In this document: piece by piece, positions 32,801 through 43,984 of the stretch | How positions within the stretch are numbered: position 1 is the stretch's first letter | Layout of the letters: the number at the start of each line of letters is the position of its first letter | From: Canna indica | Taxonomy: Eukaryota; Streptophyta; Magnoliopsida; Zingiberales; Cannaceae | DNA: 64,000 nucleotides | Direction of reading: 5' to 3' | NCBI GenBank assembly: GCA_034359265.1 | Contig: CP136890.1 | Coordinates: forward strand, 70,867,501-70,931,500 | Position numbers and translations under genes: made by a program | Notes under the pieces: model-generated | The model's database searches: none | What the model saw: the letters and a program-made list of their open reading frames with translations, nothing else | Told to the model about the DNA's origin: nothing

Positions 32801-35800
32801 CCTTTCCATCGTTTGATTCTTCCGTGTCTTCATCGAGGTATCTCTCCGTGCTTGAGCTATCCTCATATTTCAGCCGTCACTCTCCTTGTCGAGTTAAGTC
32901 GACGATTTCGAACTCAATGATCGACCCGAAGACAACCTCTTTGTGCACCTCCATCAAACTTTATGGTGCAAACTATCTTCTATGGTCGAGGGCCTTTCGT
33001 CTGTTGTGCGGCTCTCAGAGGAAGATTAAGCATCTTGACTTTGAGCCACCTGATGTAGCGAACATAGAAGAATTTGTTGAACGGGAGGCAAACTACTGTG
33101 CGGTCCTCTCTTGGATGCTCAATAGTCTAGAATTGCAGATTGCCTCAATAGTTGTCTTTCATCACACGACCAACAACATGTGGGATGCACTCAAGAAGAC
33201 TTACTTCCAAGACTAATACATCTCAAGAATCTATACCTTGAATTGAGAGATCTTCAACCTAAAACTACGAGTTTCAGTTCAAGACTTTTACGCCACACTG
33301 AAGGGAAAGGCATATGAGTTGACCGAATATTATCCCTTCACAGCTGATGTTTTTGTTCAAAAGAAGCAGCGAGACGAATTTCTCGTAGCATGATTTCTGT
33401 CAATCATACCATCCTTACTTCAAAGTGTAAAGTCTTAACTCATGGCAGGCAACACTATCTCTGATCTCAGTGGTGCTATGGCACAAGTACTTAGAGTAAC
33501 TGAACTGACTCTTGCCCTCTCTCCTACTCCTATGGGATTGCGGGGGCAGGAATCGTGGTGGCCGTGGAAGAGGAAGGAACTCTTTTCCACCATGTCAGCA
33601 TTGCAACGCTCCAATCATCCCTCCGACAGGGGTTGGCAAAAATTTGGAAGACCAACTCAGGCTAAGGCAACGACATCTACTCAGGCTCCCTCTAGCATTG
33701 TGAATCCACTAGTAGGATGAGTCATTTAACATTTCCAGACCCGAGTATGAAAAGTTATTGCAATCCTTCTCGACCTCTTCAACCTCCACCTCTGGGGTTG
33801 TAGCCATTGTTTCCTTTAGTATGCCCTAGATTATTGACTCTGGTGTTTCCAATAATATGTTAGGTAATATGAGTCTTTTCTCAAAATTTTATCCAACATC
33901 TAGCCTATCTTATGTTCGCCTATATGGTGTAGCCTCCATAACCACTCCAAGCAACCTAAGCTTAGATAGGGTCTTTTACCTACCAAAATTTCTTGTCAAC
34001 ATACTCTCCATTAGCCAACTCACCAAGAGTCATAACTACTATGTAACATAATTAACATTATTTCATACATGATCTAGAGACGAGCATGATTTAGAGACGA
34101 GGAGGAAGATTGGTGGGAAAATATGCCATGGATCTTAATGAAGTAGGCATGCTGGGATGCAAACCGGCTAAAGTTCCTATTGAATATCTTGTCATTTATG
34201 AGCCTGAAGAAGACTATGACTTTGAAGATCTTGCAAGTTTTCAGACTTCTAGACCATATATTGTCTATGCTGTGGGATTGGTCAATCAATTCTTGCATCA
34301 ACTAAATAAGTCTTACTGCTGAAGATTCTATAGTACATCAAGAGCTCACCTGGGAAAGGACCGTGGTTTAAAAGAATGGTCACATAAGAATAGAGGGATA
34401 CTCTAATGTTGACCATGCAGTGTTAGTTTGTGACAGAAGGTCTACCATAGGGTACTGCACTTATGTTGGTGGAAATCTAGTCACTTAGAGGAGGAAAAAG
34501 CAGAATGTAGTAGCCCGCTCCAGCGCTGAATCTGAGTATAGGGTCATGGCTCACACGATTTGTGAATTGATGTGGTCAAAAGCCTACTCAGAGAACTTGG
34601 TTTTTCCTCTTATGAGCCCATGGTGGTGCATTGTGACAACCACTTAGTCATTCATATTGCAAACATTGCAATAATCCTGAATTTCATTTCATGAGGACCA
34701 AACAATATTGTAATTGATTGTTACTTTATTTGAGATGCCGTTCTCTCCAAGAAGATTGTCACTCATCATACTAACAAATTGCAGCTTCACAAAGGCACTC
34801 AACTCCACTCGTTTCAAATTTTTGTATGACAAGCAAGACATGATTGACATCTATGCTCCAACTTGAGGGAGTGTTAAATGATACAATATTGTTAGTGATA
34901 CAATGTTAGTATAAGATAGTTTAGAATGTTCCACATGCATACCAGACCATATATATCTTATAATGTACACTGGAGATGAGATGAAGATATAAAAAAGACC
35001 TTTTTGCTCAACAGAAATGTATTTTTTCGAACATGGCTTTGTTATTTGCTGAAATGCATATATATATACACATTCCAATTTGTGCTTTTTCATTGGTTTT
35101 TGTTGCAAGTCATCAAATATGATGCAGATTTTAGTAGCTGATATGATTTGGCTTCACTCCTTATCATTAGTTAGGGTGCAATCGTTGGCAGTTGGGAAGC
35201 TGGTTGCATGCAGTTTACAACATAAGCTTAGAATCCGGTATCTCATATCCATAGATTGGAATCTGTGTCCAGACAAACATTAGAACCTTGTATAGGCCAT
35301 CTATGCTAACTATGTTTTTCATGTAGGCTAATTTAGAAACCTTTGTATTCTGAAGTTTGAATGGGTATGTCTGAAAAAAGGTGAAAAAATGCTAGCAAGT
35401 TATTCACAACAGAAGAATTGAAAGAGGTAAAAAGAATAGAAAATCTCTAGGTAGGTGGAGAAACACAAATGATGGAAGGTAAAATAGAATGGTACTATCA
35501 TGAATGGAGAGTACTCATTTATCTATCCTTTTCATCTTTGTGCTGTTGCTGATGTATAGTCTTGTAGATACTCTCATATAGAAACACAAAAAAGCCTCCT
35601 TTATAAGTTGACATTAGTACTTTATCAATATATTTCTCTACCACAGTAGTAACTTTAAAGAAATTGCAAAATTGTTTGAAAAGGAGCACACTTCATTGTA
35701 AAATAAAAATATCAGAAGCTTCATGTGCTTTTTTGGCAGATGTCATTGATGAGTTGGTAAAGAGTGGCAAGGAGATTGAAGCTGTTTATTTTGTTCATGA

Positions 35801-36594
35801 ATCTGGTTTGAGTGAACGTTTTCCCCCTGATTCTCTCCTCAAGTCTTATCTCCAAGCCTCTAGGAAAAAGGCCAATTCCTTAGTAAAGGATGGCAATACT
35901 TCAAGTGCTGCTAAGGTATGTTAGGCAATTAAAGTTATTTTGTTCCCCAAATTGCTGCTTGAGACTATATTTACTCATTGATAATAGAAGTCAAATAGTA
36001 TGTTTATGAGTCATATGGAAGAGATCAATACTATACCAGCTAAGGGGAAAACTCGTGCTGTGCTTGTAGCAAGAATCGGGCAATCTGGAGATCAGTGCTC
36101 TTAAATCCATCATCAAGTGTGTTGAATTTTGCAATCTTGAATCAAAGTTCAGCACGGATGGGCTGAAAAAACGGCTTGCGCTATTGGAGAAAATCAAGGC
36201 AGAAAAGAAGAAGCCTGTAACTTCCAAGAAATCTCAGACCAAGAGACCAAGAATGACAGATGGAACTATGACAACTCCTCGTCCTGTGAAGGCGACTAGG
36301 ACCACCAACACTCCTTATGCTTCATACAGTCGGAATCCACCTGCTCTATCTCACATCCCACAAGCTCGCCACACCTACGGATTCCCAGGTCAGGGTGGAT
36401 ATGATGGGCCAGCTTCTGCATCCTATGCTGCAGTTCGCAGCCAGAGTCCAGCAACAGTAACCCAACAGTATTACGTGCATGATGACATTGGTGCTAGAAG
36501 AAGTGGAATTCCTTATGGTGGGCCTTCAATTGGTTACAGTGGATATGATTACAAAGCACCGGTGCCTCCGACTCAACCATCTTATCCACACTAA
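26821..36594 (+). CDS. FRIGIDA-like protein (3 exons, 8-kb first intron)
   Basis: Exons 26821-27682, 35740-35915 and 36070-36594 join in phase at GT-AG sites and give 520 residues. The FRIGIDA domain spans about residues 50-400: N-terminal helical part, RGLLRWYARRMDS, EAQIFLQMVAAFGLRSRF, then across the first junction EQLTDVIDELVKSGKEIEAV, YFVHESGLSERFPP, and a Lys-rich helix ALLEKIKAEKKKP. The C-terminal tail (about 415-520) is Ser/Pro/Tyr/Gly-rich with the SYPH end. FRIGIDA and its homologues are nuclear proteins linked to flowering-time control and chromatin. The start at 26821 follows the TC microsatellite and gives the usual short N-terminus; the frame is open upstream to an ATG at 26647, but that extension would be a Ser-Leu run encoded by the repeat. 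Exons are intact, so the gene is probably functional despite the TE-filled intron. Confidence 0.88.
27683..28172 (+). other. First part of FRIGIDA-like intron 1
   Basis: AT-rich intron sequence; no element recognised before the inverted-repeat nest that follows. Confidence 0.5.
28597..30388. mobile_element. Mutator-like non-autonomous element, 1792 bp
   Basis: Begins GTGTTATCAAATCGC; the right end read in reverse is CAAGGTTATCGAATCGC. Next to both ends the inverted repeats continue with CACGATTC / GAATCGTG motifs. AGCAGAAGCA flanks it on both sides (28587-28596 and 30389-30398), a 10-bp duplication; 9-10 bp is what Mutator-like elements make. The GC-rich block at 28640-29110 has no stop-free frame of note, and I could not assign it to a gene. 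No transposase. Confidence 0.7.
29227..30048. mobile_element. Tourist-like (PIF/Harbinger) MITE, 822 bp
   Basis: Left end GGGCCTATTTGGTTAGCGAAA, right end TTTCGCTAACCAAACAACACC, with the classic target duplication TTA on both sides (29224-29226 and 30049-30051). It sits inside the Mutator-like element. The interior is AT-rich with repeated TTTTCAGTTTC-like motifs near both ends. Confidence 0.85.
30666..31949 (+). other. Middle part of FRIGIDA-like intron 1
   Basis: AT-rich. Contains a two-copy 30-bp tandem duplication (31138-31197). Near 31563 GGGCATGTTTGGTATGC resembles a Harbinger-like left end, but no right end was found, so it was not called as an element. Confidence 0.45.
31138..31197 (+). 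repeat. 30-bp tandem duplication
   Basis: Two adjacent copies of a unit that starts ATTGATATAGGGGATATAG; they differ by one base near the end. Confidence 0.85.
31950..32560 (+). repeat. Degenerate repeat of about 32 bp (TTCGCCGGCCCCAGGCGGA type)
   Basis: At least six imperfect units such as TTCGCCGGCCCCAGGCAGATT and TTCGCCAGCCACGGGCAGATT, each ending with a TTTGAAG/GAG motif. It lies just upstream of a Copia gag and may be its leader. A hAT MITE interrupts one unit. Confidence 0.6.
32126..32485. mobile_element. hAT superfamily MITE, 360 bp
   Basis: Begins TAGGGGTGGAAATAGGCC and ends GGCCTGTTTTCACCCGTA (inverted, few mismatches). A perfect 8-bp duplication GCCCCAGG flanks it (32118-32125 and 32486-32493), diagnostic of hAT. 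The interior is full of AGGCCTGGCCTG-type motifs in both orientations. No transposase. Confidence 0.92.
32824..34865 (+). pseudogene. Third Copia element, internally deleted (gag, protease, RT/RNase H remnants)
   Basis: Gag at 32824-33216 contains KLYGANYLLWSRAF and TTNNMWDALKKTYF. A disrupted gag end (33230-33715), a protease and pre-integrase part (33840-34050, with VFYLPKFLVNILSISQL), then directly the end of reverse transcriptase (34110-34320) and RNase H (34390-34860, with RRSTIGYC and ARSSAESEYRVMAH). Integrase and most of the reverse transcriptase are missing. It ends with the purine tract TTGAGGGAG. Lies in FRIGIDA-like intron 1 in the sense orientation. Confidence 0.8.
34872..35012 (+). 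repeat. Probable 3' LTR of the third Copia element
   Basis: Starts TGTTAAATGATAC after the polypurine tract; a plausible end is CTCAACA. No 5' partner is visible, so the end is a guess. Confidence 0.4.
35013..35739 (+). other. Last part of FRIGIDA-like intron 1
   Basis: AT-rich intron sequence up to the acceptor TTTTTTGGCAG. No further element recognised. Confidence 0.5.
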
Positions 36595-37350
36595 TGCTTT
36601 CATGTATTGTTTAGTTGTATCTGTTGATCAGTTGAATGTAACTTCAAATACTGGTGAATTTTCATGCATCGAATGGAAGGGAAAAACCAACCAAGTTATT
36701 GTAAATGATTAATCTCCAGCCTTTTATATTTTTGCTATTACAATTTGTTACTGATACAATTGTTGAATTCGTTGCTGATTAAAATGAGACCGGTGGAACG
36801 TGTAGTAGTTTGCCCTTAGATTCTGATTCTTCAGTTGGTGCGCAACCATTCAAATCTGCGTTGCTAGAACTGAATTCTTTTGACAGCAGACTTGGGTCTA
36901 TTCGTTTTCTTTTAATCGGATTGTGAAAGTTTTGAGCGCTTCAGACCGATTCAAAAGCTAAGCACAATAGGGATGTTTAAATAACATTTCAGATTTGTTT
37001 TCTCATTACTTTCCTGTTTTCTTTTCTACAAATATTATCATTATGGTCAAAAGAATGAAGTTGCATTCAACTTTCCCGGAAGCCACGAGGCAGCCACTAT
37101 ATATCACTCAAATCCACAAATCCGAGGAACCACGCCCACTAAAAACACGTGGAGAAAGTTCCGTGAATCTGCCTCCGGTCATCTAGAAACGAAAACGTGT
37201 TCAGTATGACCTCATCCTTCAATTAAGCAGCCCCATATTTAAAAGTCATTTGTCTGCATTGACCTTTGACCATAGAATGTTCCACTTGTCCCTCTCTGCA
37301 AGGAAATGGAAGGCCGGGCGGCCAGCAAATGACTTCAAAGACTAGAATTC
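36595..37350 (+). other. 3' flank of the FRIGIDA-like gene and upstream region of the AG-peptide gene
   Basis: Presumed 3' untranslated region followed by non-coding sequence. Frames at 36995-37186 and upstream of 37437 have no family resemblance. Confidence 0.45.
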
Positions 37351-37355
37351 TCCAC

Positions 37356-37366
37356 AGCTATATATT
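37356..37366 (+). promoter_or_regulatory. Candidate TATA box of the AG-peptide gene
   Basis: GCTATATATTT lies about 75 bp before the start codon in a short leader rich in CT. Position and sequence fit a TATA box; transcription was not tested. Confidence 0.5.
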
Positions 37367-37436
37367 TCTCCCCTACAAAGCGATCTCTTCTCCAATTAAA
37401 GGATATAATCTATCTGCTCTTGCAATTTCTCCAAAG

Positions 37437-37625
37437 ATGAGTTCTGACCGCGTGATGGGTAGCTGCTGCTTCTTCTTCTTCTTGTTGTTCTCGAGTCTTT
37501 TGCAGCTTGCGAGAGGACAAGCAATGGCGCCATCGCCGATGAGCAGCGACGGCACGGCGGTCGATCAAGGGATAGCTTATGTGCTGATGCTTGCCGCCCT
37601 TCTTGTTACCTATCTTCTTCATTAA
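37437..37625 (+). CDS. Arabinogalactan peptide (AG-peptide)
   Basis: 62 residues, single exon. Residues 1-27 form a signal peptide ending ARG, and the mature part starts QAMAPSP, with the Ala-Pro/Ser-Pro context where prolines are hydroxylated and glycosylated. DGTAVDQGIAYVLM is the family signature, and the hydrophobic tail MLAALLVTYLLH serves as signal for a GPI anchor. These short proteoglycans sit on the outer face of the plasma membrane. The start at 37437 was chosen because the peptide then begins with a normal signal sequence; the frame is open further upstream to 37266 but that part has no similarity to the family. It closely resembles AGP16/AGP20-type peptides. Confidence 0.9.
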   Translation: MSSDRVMGSCCFFFFLLFSSLLQLARGQAMAPSPMSSDGTAVDQGIAYVLMLAALLVTYLLH

Positions 37626-38639
37626 TTCATCTCCTTTTAGGAGGTTGTCCTCAATTATTCTTTTTTACTGAATTCGTCTGTATTAGTATCTGTATCGATC
37701 CTTTTGTTTCTGTTCTTCAGCTTGGGTTAATCGAACTAGGCTTTGATTTGTCAAACCTATTCTTAATGAGTACATCAATGGATTCTTATTGTGGAAACTT
37801 GATCTTTGTTAGTGGTTGTGCATGAGTTGAGCATGTTCTCTTGTAACACTTCTTTTGAGCAGGAGATACGAGGATGTTTGAGACCTTGTTTTATCAATGA
37901 TAAAATATGCCCCCCAAAGGAGAAGGCTAGTGTTATAATTTTAAGATAAAAAATAGAAAATTGTGCGTTGAATTAAATTATATATTAAAAAGAAAAAAAA
38001 AACTAAAGAATGAGCCGAAACAGGGTTTAATTTAACTCCTCTGACCAATTAACCTAATTTAACTGGATTTGGAATCATTATTACATAATTGTGATACTCT
38101 ATTGGAGTGAAGATGCATTTAACGCGCGGGTGATTTTGGTTTCTTCTTGATTTATCAATTTCTATAATTTGGAATCTTATAGTTTTTACAAATATTATTA
38201 TGTAATCCTATAAAAATATTAAACTACACAAATTAATGGACATATTTTTCAACTAACCAATATATATAACTTTCTTTCAATAGACAAATCGCGATATAGA
38301 AATTTTAAGAAACAATTTGGCTCTTATTCAAGATATTATTTACTTTTAATTTATGTTCAAGTTCTAATTAATTTTTAATGATTGGAAACTCCGAATTTAA
38401 TTGTGAAGTCTATAACCCACTCATTAAGGATAGTTTGTATCAGTTCTTGGCATAACTTGAACCTAAGCTCAATCATAATAAGCATCTAATTTTCATACTT
38501 TTTAAAAATAAATATATGAAAATCTATAAAATTAAAATAAACAAATTCAACCAAAATTACATTGGAAACTTCTAAACTCGGACCTAACTGACTGTCAAAA
38601 TAGTTTAGGAGAAATAATTATTCATCGTCTATTTTCATT
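37626..38639. other. AT-rich intergenic DNA
   Basis: Includes the presumed 3' untranslated region of the AG-peptide gene. Nothing else recognised. Confidence 0.5.
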
Positions 38640-39030
38640 GCCTTGTTTGGTTGAGTTTTAAAGATAAGTAATAGCTATTCCTATTCCCCATCTATTTTCG
38701 ATGGATGAGGTTCATATTTTAAATTAATATTTTATTTTATAAAATTAAAAAAAATTCATAGCAATATTATGTTATTATGAATTATAACAAGTTATGATAT
38801 CATATATTGTTTTTGTTATTTTGTCTCCATTTTTATCATTTTAGAATAACTTATAATATCATTAGAAAGATAAGTGATATAATATCATTGTAATAAATTA
38901 TAAATTTGTATAACATTTAATATTATTAGGAAGGATATTTTTGTTGTTGTAATTTTGTCTCTATTCCATGTCCATTCCTTATACTAACCCATCAAAGAAA
39001 TAACTATTCATCATCTACTCCAGCAACCAA
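38640..39030. mobile_element. Possible Harbinger-like MITE
   Basis: The left end GCCTTGTTTGGTTGAG and the right end GCAACCAAATAATCC are roughly inverted. Next to them AATAGCTATTCC and GAAATAACTATTC also pair. No clean target duplication was found, so this is tentative. Confidence 0.35.
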
Positions 39031-39829
39031 ATAATCCATAAGTAAATAACCATGTATGTTATTAGGTAAACCATAAATGGGTCAAGCCGCTTAAAAACAA
39101 CTCCAGAGCAATCCGAAGTCATACTCAACTTTGTTCAAACTTATTTAATAAACTAGTCAAAAACCCGAGTGTTGTGCAATTATATATAAATATAATATAA
39201 CTTAATATTATAGATCATAATAATTTATATAAATTTACCGTTTTAAATGAAATAAAATCATATTAAAAATAAATTTTAAGAGATCACAAGTGTAATGAAG
39301 ATGAAAATTTGATCTCCAATCCTTCATATTGGTTGAAAACCGAAAGGCCACAATGAGCTTACGATTTAGAACCGCAAGATCACATTAGCCCTTTATAGGC
39401 TACAAAGGTCTCTAATGAGATCGGAAATCAAAAATAAAAAATCATTTGATAAAACCATATCAAGAGCGGGAAAACAACTTGAATTAAACATGTATCATAC
39501 ACTCCAACTTAAATGAAGCCAACCAAAGTAAGGAGATGATACGAAGTATACCTAGATGCCAATTTCCATACATATGACATCATGATGATTTGAAGTTGCA
39601 ACCTCATAGAAATTTTTCATTTGAATACAAGGTCAACTTCAATGTTCCATTTCCCATTCATTCTTGTGTGATAGCCCCCCCCCCCCGCCCTACAAAATAA
39701 CAAGAAACTTTTGGTACCCAAATAGCTTTGGGTCCTTAGTGGTGAGTTGGCTTAGGAATCCAAAGTGTCATAACAACACTTGAATTTATCTTCAATGCTC
39801 AATCATGGATAGAGTGACCAAAAATACCA
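39031..39829. other. AT-rich intergenic DNA
   Basis: No gene recognised. A run of 13 C residues, interrupted once by G, lies at about 39678-39695. Confidence 0.4.
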
Positions 39830-41098
39830 CAATAAAAGCAATGTCCATTAAATTTCTTTTCATTTTTGCTATGGACATGAGATCTAACATTAGAATGCTT
39901 AACATATGAACTATGATGAGCATGAGCATTCTTAAAGGAAGCATTCTTGTTTTGAGATTTCCTAAATGAGATATGTTGATTTCTAGAATTCTAAAAAGAT
40001 AAAGTATTAACTTTTCTACTTAAAATCAACATCTCATTTTTCAACTCATTCATAGATTTATGCAATGCATATAATTGAGATTTTAACATGCAATTCTTAA
40101 CTCTCAAATTTTCATTCTTAAGTTCGAAATCATTTTTCAAATCATTACTCATAATTTTTATTTTTGATTTCAAATCTTCATTTTCATTTCTCAAATCTTT
40201 TACCACACTTTTTAAATTCTCAATTTCAAGCTTAAAATCATCATGGCAAGACAAGTGTACTTGTATTCAATTTTTCATTTTCTAGTTCATGCACATGAGA
40301 ACTAAGCCTTAAATTTTCCTTCTTTAGTTTTCTATTTTCCTTGTTCTTATTCATAAGCAAGGCATACATTTTTTGACATTCCTCAACTAGTTCCTCATAT
40401 GACATATTAAATAAACTAGAGGAGCTATGATTATCATCATCAATAAAATTTTCATTATGGCAAGAGGTGGAAGGATTTACCTCATTTTTTAATCCCATGA
40501 GACACAATTGAGAAGTAGCTTTATTGTCATGATGAGAGAATGCTTCGAGGAAATCGAAGGATGATGTAGAAGCACTTGACCTCTTCCTTGCCTTGTTTTT
40601 TAATAATGGATAATTCTTCTTGATATGCCCCTTCTCTTTGCACAAATGACAAATGATCTTTCTCTTTCAGCTCTTTGAATGATCTATTTGACTAGAAATA
40701 CTATAGGCTTTAAAAATCAAGTTAGCATTGGAGGGATGACCATTGTCATCACCACATTCATGAAAAGTAGTTAACTCCTCGATTTTGACATAATCATATA
40801 AGATGTTTAAACAAGCCCATAAATCAAAAGCCGAAGAACAATGCATGATTTTTTTAAGGATGCTATTAGGTAAGGTACAAAATATGCAATATATAGCATC
40901 TCCATTAGATTGAAATATTTTCTTGTCAAGTTCACTCCAATCATGAATATCAACCTTAGGTTCAATGTATTCTTGTTTTAACATGTTATAAACATCAAAA
41001 TCTCTAGTCTTTAAGTAGGTGTACATCCTAGACTTCCAAAGATCAAAGCTCAATTCATCGAACCTAGGAGGTGTGGAAACAACTGACTCTAGTGCCAT
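39830..41098 (-). pseudogene. Copia gag, SIRE/Maximus-like, broken
   Basis: Minus-strand start at 41098. The first block (41098-40667) has the gag core with SFDLWKSRMYTYLKTRD. After a stop comes a CCHC knuckle beginning ICHLCKEKGHIKK (about 40650) and an acidic, Asn/Ser-rich stretch with YEELVEECQKMYALL. A Leu/Lys/Asn-rich coiled coil (40254-39991) and a second knuckle, HCFYCGIFGHSIHD (about 39830-39850), follow. Two knuckles separated by a long coiled coil are typical of plant SIRE-type gag. The pol genes are missing downstream. Confidence 0.75.
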
Positions 41099-41152
41099 TT
41101 TCGGATCAAAACAAAGTGTAGGAGAGATGGTGAAATCTCAAGCTACGGACCC

Positions 41153-41164
41153 GCTCTGATATCA
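41153..41164 (-). promoter_or_regulatory. Primer-binding site of the SIRE-like element
   Basis: Minus strand TGATATCAGAGC, one base different from the initiator tRNA-Met site, between the LTR and gag. Confidence 0.8.
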
Positions 41165-41166
41165 AA

Positions 41167-42167
41167 TATTGATGAAATGATCTATACTAGAGGAGGTATG
41201 AATAGTGTATTAACTAAAACTTTTACCTAATTCCGATTTTAATCGTTTCTTGATTAGTTAGGCTAAACATGATATTAATAGCAAGCGGAAGTAATAAATA
41301 CGAAGCAATTCAACACACAAAGTATCAATGTTAACTCAATGAGATTTATAGTGGTTCGACCCCAATGCCTACTCCACTACCTAAGCACACCGCTTAGGAT
41401 TTTCAAACTTAGCTTTACTAGATTATATCATTTCCCTTACAATGAGGACCTTTTACTCGAAGAGTCTCCGCTCTCAACCTAAGGTACTTCCACACCGGAA
41501 GTCTCCGCCTTAATACCGAGAGCACTCTTCCACCTCAACCTTAAGGGACAACAATCACTAATCCTAGAAAATTAAGTACACATGTGGATTTAAGCCTCAA
41601 ATACAAAGGCTACCACCCAACTCAATCAAACCTAGCAACCTAGGTACGTTTACACACTTGATATAAAATGAAAATAAACAACGAAATACAATAACAATTG
41701 GAGCAATAAAAAAAACAATAAGACTTAGCTCCAACAAGAATCACCTAGCTTCTCTTGATGCCTTGATAAGGTAGATCTTTAAGGATTCAAAGACAAGATC
41801 AAGAATGAAGGTTCAAGGCTAGGGTTTGATCAAACGTGTCTCAATGAAAGCTTAGGAATGATCAAAGATGACTCAAGGAAGTGTTGGAAATTCATAGAAG
41901 GCTCTCATGACTTTGTATTTATAAACCATGAAGAGAGAAGACAACACATGCCATCCCAACAGGCATTTTTCTGCCAGTTGGAGCCACCCGGTCGATGGCT
42001 GGTTGACCGCCCGAGCGACTGGCCACCGACCGAAGCTCACTGGCTGTTTTGAGCTCTGCCGGTCGATGGCCGGTTGATCGCCCATCGGCTGGAATCTAGA
42101 AAATAGCCTGGTTTTGGCTGAGTTTTCTACTTGTTGTTCGTTTCTGGGTTTCGTCTTTGCTAAGTCT
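41167..42167 (-). repeat. LTR of the SIRE-like Copia element (5' LTR of 39830-41098)
   Basis: Shares a long stretch with 62790-63400 (GTGGTTCGACCCCAATGCCT, then CCTACTCCACTACCTAAGC). Its gag-proximal end corresponds to TATTGATGAAATG. Near 41980-42090 it carries GGTCGATGGCCGGTTGA-type motifs like those at 63640-63970. The outer end is hidden by the foldback element at 42168. ORFs on it (41858-42250) are artefacts. Confidence 0.75.
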
Positions 42168-42500
42168 TCATATATAATATTTCTTAACTTTAAAGGGTTA
42201 ACTAATGAATATATCCTGACTTTTACTGAAATTCTCAAATCTATCCACACTTTTCATTTGTTTCAAATGGGGGCTTTAATTTTCAATTTCTTTCAATTAT
42301 ATCATACCGTCAATCCGGAGTTAGCTTTTTCGTCTACGAGCTGACTTGGCAATGTTGACTTGCATTTTTTATCTATATATTATCCAGTCAGCAAAAAAAT
42401 AATAATTAATAAGTTTCACCCTAACTCCTTTTATAACCCCGAGCACCTCCCTCGCCGCACCACCGTCGTCGGCAGCTCTTCCTTGCTGTTGTTTTCTCCG

Positions 42501-42745
42501 GACCAACATCGACCGCGTCAAGTTGTTCGATGCCTAGTCGGCTGTTGTACGAGACTTCGCCAACACCGATCTCGCTGTTGACATCACCATCACGAACAAC
42601 CTCATCGCCAACCTTACCTACCTCCGCTTCGCCCGCTGGTGGGGGGGGCGCCAACATCTCCCCCCACATCGACGATGTCAACATCGCCTGCATCTTGCTC
42701 ACAGGAAGCTGCATGCGCAGAACCTGCACACCGCCCTCAACTTAT
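42501..42745 (+). pseudogene. GH17 beta-1,3-glucanase fragment, left arm
   Basis: TNIDRVKLFDA followed by a stop, then FANTDLAVDI and, after frame breaks, a segment related to NLHTAL. It is the shorter, more decayed counterpart of the right-arm fragment, in opposite orientation. Confidence 0.6.
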
Positions 42746-42769
42746 ATATTCCTACATCTTTATGTTTTT

Positions 42770-43190
42770 GCACTGTGTTCTCCACGAATGATGTGCGACT
42801 CGGTGGCTCGCAGGAAGCTCAACAACGTCTTCATCACCTTGGTGTCGTAGCCCTCCTTGAGCTTTCCGGCTGACGGTGGCTCGGAGGCCACGAACACGAC
42901 GAGTGACTGCGGTGTAGCAATCTTGATGCGGTGCTGCAGGCAGTGTGCAGGTTCTACATGACGGGAACACGATGTAAATGAGCTTCCTGCGAGCAAGATG
43001 GTTGACGTCGGCGACATTGGGGGAGATGTTGGCATGCACCCACCTGGAGGCGAAGCAGAGTTCGGTAAGAATATTGGCGATGGCTTGTTCAGGACAATGA
43101 TGTTGATGGCGAGATCGGTGTTGGCGAATGCCTGTACAGTAGTTGACTCGGCATCGAACAACTTGACGCGGTCGATGTTGGTACGGAGAA
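42770..43190 (-). pseudogene. GH17 beta-1,3-glucanase fragment, right arm
   Basis: Minus-strand frames give TNIDRVKLFDAESTTVQAFA, then, after frame changes, ASRWVHANIS, HRIKIATPQSL, FVASEPPSAGKLKEGYD and TKVMKTLLSFLRATES. These are consecutive stretches of plant glucan endo-1,3-beta-glucosidases (glycoside hydrolase 17), between the VKLFDA strand and the RATNSPF region. The catalytic glutamates lie in parts that are missing or damaged, so it codes for no enzyme. Confidence 0.7.
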
Positions 43191-43548
43191 AATAGTGGCA
43201 AGGAAGAGCTGACGGCGACGACAGCGGTGCGGCGGCAGTGGTGTGGCAAGGGAGGTGCGCAAGGTTATAAAAGGAGTTAGGGTGTAGCTCATTAATTAAT
43301 TAATTTTTAATTAATGTTTTTGCTGATTGGACATTAAATAGATCAAAAATACAAGTCAACTTTGCCAAGTCAGCTCGTAGACGGAAAAATTAACTTCAAA
43401 TTGACGGTATGATATAATTGAAAAAAACTGAAAATTGGAGCCTCCATTTGAAACAAATGAAAAGTGAGGATATATTTGAGAATTTCGATAAAAGTCAGGA
43501 TATATTCATTAATTAACCAAACTTTAAAACATAAATGTTATATAAGGA

Positions 43549-43959
43549 TTACCCCCATTTGAATTCAATAAAAATATCTAGAAAATTAAAATCCTTAAGA
43601 ATTAAAATCTAACTTTTGGGGTCTAGTACAATTTTTTTTGAAAATCTAAAATTTTATAATCTCATGGGTCAAATATGACAAGGTTAACGGTTTTTAAAAA
43701 ATTCTTAAAAATATGTCATCAACTAATTTTTACTTAAAAATATGACGTCGAGTGCTAACCGACTTGGAACTTGAAAATAATTCTCCATGAAATCATTAGT
43801 TCCATGTTTGTTATCATCAAAATCGAGATTAAGACCAATGTTGAAAACCTTAGACCAACAATTCAAACTTTTGGATTGATAGTAATTGTAATGTAATCTA
43901 AATTTCAAGTTAAATTTCAAATGAGACAATTGTTGTCAACTCTAAAATTTGAGATAAGT
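43549..43959. other. AT-rich intergenic DNA
   Basis: No gene or element recognised. Confidence 0.45.
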
Positions 43960-43984
43960 TATGGAGAAATATTAAAGGTTGGGA

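Larger units (their letters stand above)
42168..43548. mobile_element. Foldback element with long arms carrying GH17 fragments
   Basis: The left arm (about 42168-42745) and right arm (about 42955-43548) are inverted copies of each other over roughly 580 bp. Outer parts share GAATATATCCTGACTTTTA, ATTATATCATACCGTCAAT and GTCTACGAGCTGACTTGGC. Inner parts share CAACATCGACCGCGTCAAG and further coding-like sequence. A spacer of about 200 bp lies between them. The design resembles a long-TIR Mutator-like (Pack-MULE) or Foldback element; no clean target duplication was found. Confidence 0.75.

Noticed and set aside
37266..37436. Upstream extension of the AG-peptide
   Set aside because: It would bury the signal peptide inside the protein; the TATA candidate at 37356 lies within it.
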